Assembly (NCBI RefSeq): GCF_001594145.1
Contig: NZ_LVCF01000032.1
Coordinates: 11,804 to 75,803, forward strand
Direction of reading: 5' to 3'
Length of the DNA stretch: 64,000 nucleotides
DNA from: Branchiibius sp. NY16-3462-2
Lineage (GTDB): Bacteria; Actinomycetota; Actinomycetes; Actinomycetales; Dermatophilaceae
Under the pieces are notes generated by a model that did no database searches, was not told the DNA's origin, and worked only from the letters and a program-made list of their open reading frames with translations. Position 1 is the first letter of the stretch; the number at the start of each line of letters is the position of its first letter. The translations under genes were made by a program, and so were the position numbers. Shown here piece after piece: positions 23,220 through 32,976 of the stretch.

Positions 23220-26200
23220 ATGATGTCGCCCATGCCGTCACCGTTGCCTGCAGCCACCACCGTCACCATCTATGACGTTCTGGATGAGATCCGGGCGTCG
23301 GCGACGTCGGAGTACGACAAGGGTGACCGCTTCGAGCGTTTGATGGCCACGTTCCTGCGGACGGACCCGACGTACGCTGACCAGTTCGAGCAGGTGTGGC
23401 GGTGGAAGGACTGGCCGGGCCGGGACGGGAAGGTGGACACCGGGATCGACTTGGTTGCGGTGGACCGGCTGACCGGTGGGAACGTGGCGATCCAGTGGAA
23501 GTTCTACGCGCAGAATCACCACGTCTCCAAGGCTGACCTGGATGGGTTCCTGGCGGCCTCCGGGACGGCGCAGTTCACGCGGCGGATCATCGTGTCGACC
23601 GGTGCCGACTGGGGATCGAACGCCGAAGCGGTGATGCACAACCAGACCATCCCGGTGACCCGGATCGGGATGGCCGAGTTGGCCAGTTCCAGCGTTGACT
23701 GGTCGGCGTATGAGATCTCCACCCCGGAGACGATGCCGACCCTGGGTAAGAACACGGTCCGTACACACCAGCGCAAAGCGATCGACGACGTGCTGGCCGG
23801 GTTCGAGGAGCACGACCGGGGCAAGCTCATCATGGCGTGCGGCACCGGCAAGACGTACACCTCGCTGCGCCTGGCGGAGGAACTCGTCGGTGCCGGCGGG
23901 CGGGTGTTGTTCCTCGTGCCGTCGATTTCGCTGCTGTCGCAGACGGTCCCAGCGTGGGCGAACAACGCGCAGGTGCCGCTGCGGATGCTCGGGGTGTGCT
24001 CGGACCCCAAAGCATCCAAGGCGAATGCCAGCACCGAGGACATTTCGTCGGTGGACATGCCGCTGCCGGCCACCACCAACGTCGACACGGTCGCGGTCCG
24101 GTTGCGGGATGCTGCGGCTGAGACCGATCGGATGACGGTGGTGTTCTCCACCTACCAGTCGATTCAGGTGGTCTCCGATGCGATCAAAGCCAGCGAGCTG
24201 GACGGGTTCGATCTGATCGTGTGCGACGAAGCGCACCGCACCACCGGTGTCACGTTGGCCGGGGTGGATGAGTCGGCGTTCGTGAAGGTCCACGACAACA
24301 CGTTCCTGCCGGCTTCTAAGCGGCTCTACATGACGGCGACGCCTCGGATCTTCGGGGAGGCGTCCAAGGGCAAGGCGAAACTGAAAGATGCCGTGTTGGC
24401 CTCGATGGATGATGAGGCGCTGTTCGGTCCGGAGTTGCACCGGCTCGGGTTCGGTGAAGCGGTCAGCAAGAACCTGTTGACCGACTACCGGGTGCTGATC
24501 CTGACCGTGGACGAACGGTACGTGTCGGGCAACTTCCAAACCGAGCTTGCCGAAGACGGCGAGATCCAACTGTCCGACGCCGCCAAGATCATCGGGTGTT
24601 GGAACGGGCTGGCCAAGCACTTCGACACGATGCCGACCGAGCCGCTGGCACCGATGCAGCGCGCTGTTGCGTTCCTGCCCACCATCAAGACCAGCAAGGC
24701 GATCGCTGCGGCGTTCCCGTCGGTTGTGCAACGCCACATCGAGACCATCGAACGCCCCACCGCGTTGGACGACGACTCCGAGGATGACTTCGAGGAGGCC
24801 GCTGACGGCTCGACTGGTCGGGGGTACGCCGGTGATGCCCCGTCACTGGACCTGCGGGTCGAGTGCGAGCACGTCGACGGCACGTTCAACGCGCTGGAAC
24901 GCAACCAGCGGCTGGACTGGTTGAAAGCTCCTGCGACGGAGGGGGTTTGCCGGGTGCTGACCAACGCCCGGTGCCTGTCCGAAGGGGTCGACGTCCCGGC
25001 ATTGGATGCGGTGATGTTCCTGACGCCGCGCGGCTCCGAGGTGGACATCGTGCAGTCGGTGGGCCGGGTGATGCGCCGGGCGCCGGGCAAGGACTACGGG
25101 TACATCATTCTGCCGGTGGCCGTCCCGGCCGAGGAGGCCCCCGAGAAGGCGTTGGCGGACAACAAGCGGTACTCGGTGATCTGGCAGGTGTTGAACGCGC
25201 TGCGGTCGCATGATGACCGGTTCAACGCCGAGATCAACAAGATCGACCTGAATAAGAAGAAGACCTCGCCCCGGATCGGGTTCGGCGGCATCGACAAGGA
25301 CGGCAACACCACCGACGGGTCCGCTACCCAGGAGGGGTTGGACCTGGACTTCGGGGAATGGCGGGATGCGATCTACGCCAAGATCGTGCAGAAAGTCGGC
25401 GACCGCAAATACTGGGAGAACTGGGCCGGTGACGTCGCGGTCATCGCCCAGCAACTGATTGAACGTCTCACCGGCCTGCTGGGTGATGAGTCGAACACGG
25501 CTGGATCAAACACTGCTGCAGCACAGTTCGATGACTTCCTCGACGGGTTGCGCGGCAACCTCAACGACAGCATCACCCGTGACGATGCGATCGCGATGCT
25601 GGCGCAGCACCTCATCACCCGCCCCATCTTCCAGTCGCTGTTCGGTAGCTACGACTTCGCCAAGTCCAACCCGGTCGCGCAGATCATGGAGCGGATGCTG
25701 GAGGTTCTTGACGAGCACGCCCTGGACACCGAAACCGCGAGCCTGGAGCAGTTCTATGAGTCGGTGGCGTTGCGCCTGGATGACATCGACAACACCGAGG
25801 GTCGGCAGAAGATCCTGGTGGAGTTGTACGACAACTTCTTCGCCAAAGCGTTCAAGAAGATGGTCGACAAGAACGGCATGGTCTACACACCCATCGAGAT
25901 CGTCGACTTCATCCTGCGCTCGGCCGATGACCTCCTGCGCGAACACTTCGACCAGGGTTTGACTTCTGAAGGTGTGCACATCCTGGACGGGTTCACCGGC
26001 ACCGGCACGTTCATCGTGCGGCTGCTGCAACTGGGGCTGATCGAACGTGAAGACCTGATCCGTAAGTACCGCAACGAGATTCACGCCAACGAGTTGTTGC
26101 TGCTGGCGTACTACATCGCCGCGGTCAACATCGAGTCGGCCTACCTGGACGCCCGCCGCGAAACCGCCCAGGTCCCGGATGACGTTGAGTACGAACCGTT

Positions 26201-28145
26201 CCCTGGCCTGGTACTCACCGACACCTTCCAGTCCTACGAGGACGGCGACACCCTCGATGAGAGCGTGTTCGTCACCAACAACGACCGCATCGTCAAACAA
26301 CGCGCACTGCCGATCACCGTCATCATCGGCAACCCGCCCTACTCCTCCGGGCAGGACTCCGCCAACGACAACAACGCCAACGAGTCCTACCCCGGCCTGG
26401 ACGCCTCCATCCGCGACACCTACGCCGCCCTGTCCACTGCCACCAACAAGAACTCCCTGTACGACAGCTACATCCGGGCATTCCGCTGGGCCACACTCCG
26501 TCTGGGCGACCGTGGCGTCATCGCGTTCGTCACCAACGGCGGATGGATCGACTCCAACACCGCCGACGGCATGCGCCTAACGCTCGGCACTGAGTTCAGC
26601 GACATCTACGTCTACAACCTTCGCGGCAATCAACGCACTGCTGGTGAACAATCACGCAGGGAAGGCGGCAAAGTCTTCGGTGCTGGATCTCGGGCCACCG
26701 TCGCCATCACCGTGTTGGTCCGCGACCCCGAATGTTCGGGTGTGGCTCGCATTCACTACACCGACATCGGCGACTACCTGACCCGCGAAGACAAGCTGGC
26801 CGCAGTCGCGGACGCAGGCTCCGTGGTCGAGCTTGCTGCCTCCGAAATCACCCCGAACGAGTTCGGTGACTGGCTCAACCAACGCCGAGACGACTTCGAG
26901 CAGTTCCTGCAGATCGGAGACAAAGAGTCGGCTCAAGGGGTCTTCGGGCTCTACTCCGGAGGACTCAAAACCAACCGAGACCCTTGGTGCTACAACTTCT
27001 CTGCGAGAGCCGTCGCCGCGAACATGAACCGGCTGGTGGACACCTACCTATCTGATCTGGCAGCAGGACGCACCAGCGCAACCGCCACCAGAGATGACAC
27101 CCGAATGAGTTGGAACCGCGGACTACTCGCCGACCTGGACAGGCGGCGTACACGAAATTTCACACCTTCTTTCGTCCGGCCGTCTTCTTACCGGCCTTTC
27201 ATGCGCGAACACGTCTACTTCGACCGCGCGCTGAACGACATGGTCTACCGGCTTAACGACCTCTATCCAGGCAACTCAACCTCGAATCTTGCACTCGTGA
27301 TGCCGGGACCCGGGGCGATGGCCCCTTCCTTCTTCACGCTGGTAACTGATGGGCTACCCGACAATGGATACGTCGGAAGTGGATACTCCAACACCTTCGC
27401 TCGCTGGCGATACGAGAAGGCCGACGCCGACGACGGCACCCTGGCGATTGACACCGGCGCCGGGGGCGGCGAAGTCGTCGACGGCTACCGGCGGATCGAC
27501 AACATCACCGACGAGGCGCTGGCCAAGTTCACTGCGGCGTACGGCGATTCGTTCACCAAAGACGATGTCTTCCACTACGTCTACGGTTTGTTGCACTCAC
27601 CGGACTACCGCGCAACGTACGCGGCTGACTTGAAGAAGATGCTGCCGCGAATACCTCTGGTGACCGATGCCGCCCCGTACGTCGAAGCAGGCCGCGCCTT
27701 GATGGATCTGCACCTCGGTTACGAGGAGGCAGACGTGTACCCGCTGGTCGGTATCGACGCCGAACCCGCCTCTGGCGCAGACCCGTTCGACTTCTACCGG
27801 GTGCAGAAGATGGCATTCGCCAAGACCCGCGACCCGGAGACCAACAAGCAGATCGCGGACCGCTCAACCATCGTCTACAACGATCGGATCACCCTGTCCG
27901 GGATCCCCAAGGACGCCTACCGGTACATGCTGGGGTCGCGCTCGGCGATCGAGTGGATCATCGACCGCTACCAGCTGAAGACCGACAAGCCTTCGGGCAT
28001 CGTCAACGACCCGAACGACTGGTCGCGCGAAGTGAACGACCCGCGCTACATCATCGACCTGGTGGGCCGCATCGTCACGGTCAGCTTGAAGACGATGCAG
28101 ATCGTCGACGGACTGCCCTCCCTCGCCATCCGAAACGAACAGTGA
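23220..28145 (+). CDS. Type ISP-like single-chain restriction-modification enzyme
   Basis: 1641 residues, close to known ISP enzymes such as LlaGI (about 1.6 thousand residues). Domains in order: Mrr-like nuclease (DTGIDLVAV and AIQWKFY, ~residues 80-105), superfamily 2 helicase-translocase (MACGTGKT ~205, VCDEAHRT ~335, and SEGVDVPALDAVMF with VGRVMRRAPG further on), a helical coupler, N6-adenine methyltransferase (DGFTGTGTF ~922; IIGNPPYSS ~1037), and a C-terminal target-recognition region. All catalytic motifs look intact. One polypeptide methylates its own DNA and cuts unmodified DNA after translocation, so the element would carry both defence and an addiction-like function. No separate antitoxin or controller gene was seen. 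Confidence 0.88.
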   Translation: MMSPMPSPLPAATTVTIYDVLDEIRASATSEYDKGDRFERLMATFLRTDPTYADQFEQVWRWKDWPGRDGKVDTGIDLVAVDRLTGGNVAIQWKFYAQNHHVSKADLDGFLAASGTAQFTRRIIVSTGADWGSNAEAVMHNQTIPVTRIGMAELASSSVDWSAYEISTPETMPTLGKNTVRTHQRKAIDDVLAGFEEHDRGKLIMACGTGKTYTSLRLAEELVGAGGRVLFLVPSISLLSQTVPAWANNAQVPLRMLGVCSDPKASKANASTEDISSVDMPLPATTNVDTVAVRLRDAAAETDRMTVVFSTYQSIQVVSDAIKASELDGFDLIVCDEAHRTTGVTLAGVDESAFVKVHDNTFLPASKRLYMTATPRIFGEASKGKAKLKDAVLASMDDEALFGPELHRLGFGEAVSKNLLTDYRVLILTVDERYVSGNFQTELAEDGEIQLSDAAKIIGCWNGLAKHFDTMPTEPLAPMQRAVAFLPTIKTSKAIAAAFPSVVQRHIETIERPTALDDDSEDDFEEAADGSTGRGYAGDAPSLDLRVECEHVDGTFNALERNQRLDWLKAPATEGVCRVLTNARCLSEGVDVPALDAVMFLTPRGSEVDIVQSVGRVMRRAPGKDYGYIILPVAVPAEEAPEKALADNKRYSVIWQVLNALRSHDDRFNAEINKIDLNKKKTSPRIGFGGIDKDGNTTDGSATQEGLDLDFGEWRDAIYAKIVQKVGDRKYWENWAGDVAVIAQQLIERLTGLLGDESNTAGSNTAAAQFDDFLDGLRGNLNDSITRDDAIAMLAQHLITRPIFQSLFGSYDFAKSNPVAQIMERMLEVLDEHALDTETASLEQFYESVALRLDDIDNTEGRQKILVELYDNFFAKAFKKMVDKNGMVYTPIEIVDFILRSADDLLREHFDQGLTSEGVHILDGFTGTGTFIVRLLQLGLIEREDLIRKYRNEIHANELLLLAYYIAAVNIESAYLDARRETAQVPDDVEYEPFPGLVLTDTFQSYEDGDTLDESVFVTNNDRIVKQRALPITVIIGNPPYSSGQDSANDNNANESYPGLDASIRDTYAALSTATNKNSLYDSYIRAFRWATLRLGDRGVIAFVTNGGWIDSNTADGMRLTLGTEFSDIYVYNLRGNQRTAGEQSRREGGKVFGAGSRATVAITVLVRDPECSGVARIHYTDIGDYLTREDKLAAVADAGSVVELAASEITPNEFGDWLNQRRDDFEQFLQIGDKESAQGVFGLYSGGLKTNRDPWCYNFSARAVAANMNRLVDTYLSDLAAGRTSATATRDDTRMSWNRGLLADLDRRRTRNFTPSFVRPSSYRPFMREHVYFDRALNDMVYRLNDLYPGNSTSNLALVMPGPGAMAPSFFTLVTDGLPDNGYVGSGYSNTFARWRYEKADADDGTLAIDTGAGGGEVVDGYRRIDNITDEALAKFTAAYGDSFTKDDVFHYVYGLLHSPDYRATYAADLKKMLPRIPLVTDAAPYVEAGRALMDLHLGYEEADVYPLVGIDAEPASGADPFDFYRVQKMAFAKTRDPETNKQIADRSTIVYNDRITLSGIPKDAYRYMLGSRSAIEWIIDRYQLKTDKPSGIVNDPNDWSREVNDPRYIIDLVGRIVTVSLKTMQIVDGLPSLAIRNEQ

Positions 28146-28268
28146 CCGTGAGCGTGAATCCCGTCGAACGCGGCGTCGTCGACGTCAACGCCATTGGCAC
28201 CTGCTGGGGTACCCCGGCCCCGACAACGACCTGTGGACAGCGAAGTTCGGCTTCTGAGCTAGGCCACA

Positions 28269-28529
28269 ATGGTGGCCGTGCCAATACCTGTCTCATGGAG
28301 CGTCCTGGTCAGCGCGGACGATCAGCCCGTCGACAGTGAACGCCACCTGTGGGAGCCGGACTCGCCGACCGCGTTATGCGGTGCGGCTGTCCCGGAGGTG
28401 GTCCGCCGGGAAGTGCTCGGGCGACCGTTTCGGCTTGACGAGCAGACTGAGTTCGCACATAGTGTGCATCAGTTGGCGGGTGCCCAACCGTGCCAGGCTT
28501 GCCGCAACGCGGTCACTGGGTCTGTCTAA
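28269..28529 (+). CDS. Small cysteine-containing protein
   Basis: 86 residues from ATG 28269 (GTG 28278 possible). The pattern H...W-E-P-D...TALCGAAVP ... CQACRNAV, two single-cysteine or CxxC sites ~65 residues apart with a histidine upstream, is typical of small actinobacterial zinc-binding proteins of unknown role. Codon usage resembles its neighbours. Located between the restriction gene and the convergent lipoprotein. Confidence 0.55.
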   Translation: MVAVPIPVSWSVLVSADDQPVDSERHLWEPDSPTALCGAAVPEVVRREVLGRPFRLDEQTEFAHSVHQLAGAQPCQACRNAVTGSV

Positions 28530-28576
28530 CGGAGGGAGCCGCGGGGGTCCGCGACCTGCGCGAATGCCGTGGCCTC

Positions 28577-30403
28577 TCAGCCCGCGTATGTGGCCTGTTT
28601 GACGGCTACTGAGGAAGGTCTCGCCGTCCCGTATGCAAGGTCGGCGGTCCACACTGGACTGGTTTTGTTGAAGTAGTGGCTCTGGGTGGCCTCATCTGTG
28701 AGTAGAAGGCCACCGCCAGAGCAGTAGAGCCACCCCTGACGCCCGTCGTAATGCTCCGCCTGGTCGTGACTGGCAACGTCACAGACCGAGCCATTCGTCA
28801 ACGTGACCTGCAGCGGGCTGGGGTCGCTTTGGACGTCAAAGTGCAACGGGATTGTCACGCTCGTCGTGAAGCGGATCAGCGTGTTTCCAGCGCCCTGAAT
28901 GCACGAGACGGTTTGCCCGTCCGCCTTGCAAGCGAGGAGTGCCGAAGCCATAGAACCGCATGTGAAGGTGTCGGTAGATGTCGCGAAACCGGTTGATTCG
29001 GCACCGAAGCCGTCTGCGCAGGGGTCTACGTCCCAGGTGGTCACGGTGGCGTGGCTGTTCGGCCACTGCTTCACGACCTTTGTGGCGCCGACGCCGCCAT
29101 CTGAGCCATCTGCTGTGCCGGTCACGGTGAAGCTCACCGTCTTAGCTCCGGTGATTTCGTTGACTGCCCCCTGGATCGCGCCGGCGAACAACCCGGGCGC
29201 GGACCCTGCGATGGCGGCCAGGATGGACAGACTTCGGGTGCCGAAGTTGTCTCCGAGTATTTCGCTGGCCAGCTTCCCGCTGCAAGTGAAGCCAGCAGAT
29301 AGGTAGTCAGCCAGGTCGGCACTGTTCTTCGATGCTGGGATCGCCGCGCCGAAGCACCTGGCCCACTCGTACATGTCCTGGACCTCGCCGAGGTCAACTC
29401 CAGCCATCGTGAACAACATCTCCGACCCCAGAACGGCGATGGGTACTAGGGAGAGAGGCGGATCGGCTTGGGCTTGGCCGTACGCGGAGGTGGCGCCTTT
29501 GGCTACCTGCATGGTGGAGTAGGTATCGCTGCTGCCGCTGGGCAGCACCCCCTCGTCCTTGCCGTAGAAGGCGTCGTGTAATGCGGGGACGATGATCAGG
29601 CTAGGTTCGACGGACGCCGGGTGAACTGATCCGACGGTCATAGACGGCTTCTGACCTCTGATCCGGAACACCTGTCCGGAGTTCGGATAGACCTTGACGA
29701 CCGCTTGCCCGTTGTCATTCGCGACGCAGGCGTACACGCTGTCCTTGTCGGTCTTGACGGTGTACTTCAAGCTCCCCACCGTGGCGGACTTCCCGGAGCA
29801 TGCTGGCTTTGAGTAGCCAATGTTGAGGAACTTCTTCACCTGGGCGACGAAGTCGTCGACCATCTTCTTGATGTCCCCGAACCACCCCCAACTGAAATGG
29901 GTGAGCGTCGCAGTTGCAGTGTTTCCGGTCACGGTGACTGGAAGTGACAGCCACTGCCGGCTATTCGAAGGAAGCGTGGCTGCGCCTGGCGCGCCACCCG
30001 GCCCGATGGACCATGACACTCTGACAGGCTTCGCGGGTTGGCTGCCGTCCGACATCTTGAAGTCCACAACTCCAGCCGGGCCACCCGCGACGGCTGGGGC
30101 GGGGTTCACTTTGACCGGTGTGACGATGAGATGGGTTCCCTCTGCCGCCACCCCGGCGGGTGCGTCGATAGTGAGTAACCCGATCGAGCCATGGACACCA
30201 TCCGCCGTGACCGTGAGGTCGCCGGCCGCCGCTGTGGTTGTGGGCGAGGCTGTTGTAGATGTGGTGCGGCCAGACGTGGAGTTGGATGATGGAGACGGCG
30301 ATGGTGTGCATGCGGCAAGCCAGCACGCGAGAACGACAATCGTGGCGACGATTCGACCGCGGGAGAGCACCCGCCCAAGAGTGCCAGAGACAGGTAGGTC
30401 CAT
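28577..30403 (-). CDS. Large secreted lipoprotein
   Basis: 608 residues from ATG 30403. A lipoprotein signal (RIVATIVVLACWLAAC, cysteine near residue 32) is followed by a Ser/Thr/Pro-rich linker and a long extracellular region with several strand-rich blocks (DLTVTADGVHGSIGLLTID; VSWSIGPGGAPGAATL), one helical middle part (DIKKMVDDFVAQVKKFLNIG) and scattered cysteines that could form disulphides. No enzyme motif was recognised. Size and surface location suggest a structural or interaction role. Convergent with 28269. Confidence 0.65.
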   Translation of the reverse strand: MDLPVSGTLGRVLSRGRIVATIVVLACWLAACTPSPSPSSNSTSGRTTSTTASPTTTAAAGDLTVTADGVHGSIGLLTIDAPAGVAAEGTHLIVTPVKVNPAPAVAGGPAGVVDFKMSDGSQPAKPVRVSWSIGPGGAPGAATLPSNSRQWLSLPVTVTGNTATATLTHFSWGWFGDIKKMVDDFVAQVKKFLNIGYSKPACSGKSATVGSLKYTVKTDKDSVYACVANDNGQAVVKVYPNSGQVFRIRGQKPSMTVGSVHPASVEPSLIIVPALHDAFYGKDEGVLPSGSSDTYSTMQVAKGATSAYGQAQADPPLSLVPIAVLGSEMLFTMAGVDLGEVQDMYEWARCFGAAIPASKNSADLADYLSAGFTCSGKLASEILGDNFGTRSLSILAAIAGSAPGLFAGAIQGAVNEITGAKTVSFTVTGTADGSDGGVGATKVVKQWPNSHATVTTWDVDPCADGFGAESTGFATSTDTFTCGSMASALLACKADGQTVSCIQGAGNTLIRFTTSVTIPLHFDVQSDPSPLQVTLTNGSVCDVASHDQAEHYDGRQGWLYCSGGGLLLTDEATQSHYFNKTSPVWTADLAYGTARPSSVAVKQATYAG

Positions 30404-30448
30404 GCTCGGATGTTGCTCGTTTCGCCAGGGCACGCAACAAGCAGACAG

Positions 30449-30832
30449 TTAGGGATTCTGTTCGTCACCACCATGCACCGCCTGCTCAGCGCGTAGGTCG
30501 TCGATCACGCCCTCGGGAATCCGGAACCCCTGTAGCGCAAGACCTTCCAGTCTGTCGGCGCACTCACCCGGGGTGTCGTCGATGAACGACTTCCCAGCAT
30601 CCGGGTGCTCGATCGGCACCGACGCAGCGGCTTCGAGGATCTGCTGCCACGCCTCGTTGGCGGCCACCCACTCTCCGGCCTTGCCGTCGATCAACAGTTG
30701 CAGTGACGGTGCGTGCGCATCGTCTGCAAGCACGCGCTTGTTCCCGGCGACGTGCGTGATGAAACCTGCGTCGCTGCCGTACACGTAGACGTCCGACCGA
30801 AACGAGTCGGTGGACCAGCGGCAGTACGACAT
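30449..30832 (-). CDS. Actinophage-type hypothetical protein
   Basis: 127 residues from ATG 30832, overlapping the upstream stop (TGATG). Begins MSYCRWSTDSFRSDVYVYGS, a start I associate with small proteins common in actinobacterial phages ('SYCRWSSDN... D-V-Y-V-Y'); the C terminus is acidic and helical (DTPGECADRLEGLALQGF). Function unknown. The GTG at 30901 would extend it through the neighbouring gene and is not preferred. Confidence 0.6.
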   Translation of the reverse strand: MSYCRWSTDSFRSDVYVYGSDAGFITHVAGNKRVLADDAHAPSLQLLIDGKAGEWVAANEAWQQILEAAASVPIEHPDAGKSFIDDTPGECADRLEGLALQGFRIPEGVIDDLRAEQAVHGGDEQNP

Positions 30833-31011
30833 CAGTACCGCAGATCTTCGGCTTCGCTGCGAGCCGCCTCGATGTCGCGGCGCATCGTCGCCGGTAGCCA
30901 CGCGATCGTCGCTTCGAGCGCTTTGCGCAGAGCAGCGATTTCGCCGTCGTTGGAGCCGTCGTGCGCCGCCTGGTCGGAGGCGATGATGGACTCGATCAGC
31001 TTCTTACTCAT
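30832..31011 (-). CDS. Small helical protein
   Basis: 59 residues from ATG 31011, 6 bases after a GTCGCACCGT box (31018-31027). Almost entirely helical: KKLIESIIASDQAAHDG and EIAALRKALEATIAWLPATM. Coupled to 30449 by overlap. Could be a small regulator or structural subunit; no family is recognised. Confidence 0.5.
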   Translation of the reverse strand: MSKKLIESIIASDQAAHDGSNDGEIAALRKALEATIAWLPATMRRDIEAARSEAEDLRY

Positions 31012-31133
31012 GCCCCGACGGTGCGACGTATCGTCCGCGGCGCGTCCGGCTAAGGACACCCCGTAGCTTCCTCACCCACCCCAGTGGGTTCGGTTCGTTT
31101 ACCCCTGTCGGACCTTCGCGCAACGATCGGGGG

Positions 31134-31349
31134 ATGCAGCACACCAGTTTGCTCGATCCGGACAGCCCTCAACACATTTGGGCGTACACGCGCGGCCGGC
31201 TCGACGACGAAATGCAGATCGCGTACCCAGGGTGCCGGTTCGTCGCTGAGCGCATCGAGCCGGCCGAGCACAACATGGTGCGGATCGTGAGGGAGTACGA
31301 GGCTGGCACCCCTGAGCAAATTGGTGCTGGCTCTTCCGTCGCACCGTGA
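31134..31349 (+). CDS. Small hypothetical protein
   Basis: 71 residues, ATG 31134 with a GGGGG ribosome-site-like run. Sequence DDEMQIAYPGCRFVAERIEP and NMVRIVREYEAG are protein-like. Its last codons GTC GCA CCG TGA (Val-Ala-Pro-stop) are the GTCGCACCGT box of the next gene, so the box lies in coding sequence here. Confidence 0.55.
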   Translation: MQHTSLLDPDSPQHIWAYTRGRLDDEMQIAYPGCRFVAERIEPAEHNMVRIVREYEAGTPEQIGAGSSVAP

Positions 31350-31353
31350 GGTC

Positions 31354-31788
31354 ATGACCGACCTTGCAACCATCATCGCGGCAGCCGGAGACGCAACCGC
31401 TGGGCCGTGGACGCACGAGGCTCTCGGAAACCGCCACGTCGTCAGCGCCCCGAGCGGGATGATGGTCGCGAGCACCGGCTACGGTCCGGGCGGCGGAACT
31501 GCCTGTGCCGACGCAAAGTTCATCGCGAACGCCCGCACCGAGGTGCTCGCTCTGGTGTCGGCGATCCAGCGGGTGCTGTCGTTGGCGCAGGCGTGGGAGA
31601 ATCGAGGCCGCAGCGACATCGAGTTTGCAGGTACCCTCCCCGATCCCGACATGGCGGACCGGTTGAGGGGCACAGGGCAGGACTTCATCATGCGGGCAGA
31701 CCAGATGCGAAAGGCGGTCGACGGCAGCTTGGCGATGATGCCGGACTCGGCGTTCTACAACAGCAACCTGCCCGGCGGTGCGCGATGA
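31354..31788 (+). CDS. Ead/Ea22-like phage-type protein
   Basis: 144 residues from ATG 31354, 6 bases after a GTCGCACCGT box (31338-31347). Shows the layout of Ead/Ea22-like proteins: TAGPWTHE near the N terminus, a strand region (NRHVVSAPSGMMVASTG), then ADAKFIANARTEVLALVSAI. These are common early-region phage genes of unknown role. The stop overlaps the next ATG (GATGA). Confidence 0.6.
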   Translation: MTDLATIIAAAGDATAGPWTHEALGNRHVVSAPSGMMVASTGYGPGGGTACADAKFIANARTEVLALVSAIQRVLSLAQAWENRGRSDIEFAGTLPDPDMADRLRGTGQDFIMRADQMRKAVDGSLAMMPDSAFYNSNLPGGAR

Positions 31789-32210
31789 GCGCTGATCCTC
31801 GCGCCGAGACCGTGCGCCAAGCAATCGCCGAACAGTCGTCGGGTCTGACCGGTCTGTCAGCCGGTCACGGTGACCGCGGCAACCTGCTGACGGAACTGTT
31901 GGGGGCATATCCGGCTGATGCGACCGGCGAGGAGATCATCGAGACGCTGACGCGGTTCGTCGCGGACGCCGGACAGGACATGCTGGCGATTGTCGCCGAG
32001 CATCTGCCGGGCAGTGACCGCTACGTCTGGCAACGGGATTGGGTGTACGGGTGCCTTGAAGCCCTGATGGTCGCCGACCGATCCATGGCCTGCCCGAGCA
32101 AGCTGCGCGCCGTACTGGCGCACTCCGACCACGAGGCAGTCATCGCCCCGATGGTCGAGGTGTTCGCGCAGATGGGTGCCGAGTGTGCACTGGCCCAGGT
32201 GACGAAGTAG
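31785..32210 (+). CDS. Hypothetical helical protein
   Basis: 141 residues, ATG overlapping the previous stop. Predicted all-helical: AETVRQAIAEQSSGL, GEEIIETLTRFVADAGQDML and KLRAVLAHSDHEAVIAPMVE. No signal peptide, membrane segment or motif. Probably co-translated with the Ead-like gene. Confidence 0.5.
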   Translation: MSADPRAETVRQAIAEQSSGLTGLSAGHGDRGNLLTELLGAYPADATGEEIIETLTRFVADAGQDMLAIVAEHLPGSDRYVWQRDWVYGCLEALMVADRSMACPSKLRAVLAHSDHEAVIAPMVEVFAQMGAECALAQVTK

Positions 32211-32258
32211 CGGGACCGTGCCTAGGCCCGGGCGCACCAGTTTGAGCACGGGCTGAAC

Positions 32259-32393
32259 TTGGTCGGGGACGGGTTCGAGGTCGCCGACCTGCGCACCGAG
32301 ATGGTCCGGTTGCAAGAGGGTCTGCGACTGGCGACCTCGCGTTCCATCATGCCTCTAGCAGAGATCGCGGCAGGCAACCCCGTCGCACCGTAG
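32259..32393 (+). CDS. Very small ORF ending in a GTCGCACCGT box
   Basis: 44 residues if started at TTG 32259, or 30 from ATG 32301. The reading frame (DGFEVADLRTEMVRLQEGLR...MPLAEIAAG) is protein-like and open from 32241. It ends Asn-Pro-Val-Ala-Pro-stop within the box at 32382. It may be the remnant of a longer gene, since the frame is closed by a TAG just upstream. Confidence 0.35.
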   Translation: MVGDGFEVADLRTEMVRLQEGLRLATSRSIMPLAEIAAGNPVAP

Positions 32394-32397
32394 GTGC

Positions 32398-32757
32398 ATG
32401 ACCAAAATCACCAGCCCCCAGATCGTCCGCGTCGGCCCCGACACCCGCTTGGCGTGCGCCACCAAGCACGGCGGGAGCTACACCCACCTGAAGGTCGGCA
32501 GCGACAAGGAAACCGGCGAGCCGTTCGCATACGCCGTCGGTGTGATGATCGCCGCTGGTCCGCGGCTGCACCCGGACCCCATCCCGTTCAACTTCGCGTT
32601 CGACGTGGTCGAGTTCGACCGGAAGTTCTACGCGCTGGTCGACGACCGACGCCTGGACTACCCGCGCATGGTGCGCCTTTCCGGCGGCCGCGTGCAGATC
32701 GAGCAGCACTTGCTGTCCGGCGGCACCGTCGCTGAACTCGTGGCGTGGGCCGCGTGA
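32398..32757 (+). CDS. Hypothetical protein
   Basis: 119 residues from ATG 32398, 6 bases after a box (32382-32391). Strand-rich: TRLACATKHGGSYTHLKVGS, NFAFDVVEFDRKFYALVDD and VQIEQHLLSGGTVAELV. No known motif. The stop overlaps the next start (TGATG). Confidence 0.5.
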   Translation: MTKITSPQIVRVGPDTRLACATKHGGSYTHLKVGSDKETGEPFAYAVGVMIAAGPRLHPDPIPFNFAFDVVEFDRKFYALVDDRRLDYPRMVRLSGGRVQIEQHLLSGGTVAELVAWAA

Positions 32758-32972
32758 TGGCGCTGATCGAGCGGGCCTCGGGCCGGCACCGTGACGGCTC
32801 GCAAACCATTCGCGTCTGGTCCGAGGACGACTTGAACCCGGTCGAGCTCTGGCAGATAACGGTGAGCGACGACGGTGGGGTGTTGACCGTGCGCTCCGCT
32901 GGGGGCAGGTCGGTGCAGATAGACCTTGCCAGCGACGGATCGGTCTTCGTGTCGGCGCCCGTCGCACCGTGA
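32757..32972 (+). CDS. Small beta-rich protein
   Basis: 71 residues from ATG 32757. Sequence alternates short strands (TIRVWSEDDLNPVELWQITV; VLTVRSAGGRSVQIDL). It ends Ser-Ala-Pro-Val-Ala-Pro, the last three residues being encoded by the GTCGCACCGT box of the next gene. Confidence 0.5.
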   Translation: MALIERASGRHRDGSQTIRVWSEDDLNPVELWQITVSDDGGVLTVRSAGGRSVQIDLASDGSVFVSAPVAP

Positions 32973-32976
32973 GCGC

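Noticed and set aside
28142..28339. 65-codon GTG frame overlapping the end of the restriction gene
   Set aside because: Overlap at the stop codon is suggestive, but the sequence is low-complexity and it overlaps the better-supported 28269 gene.
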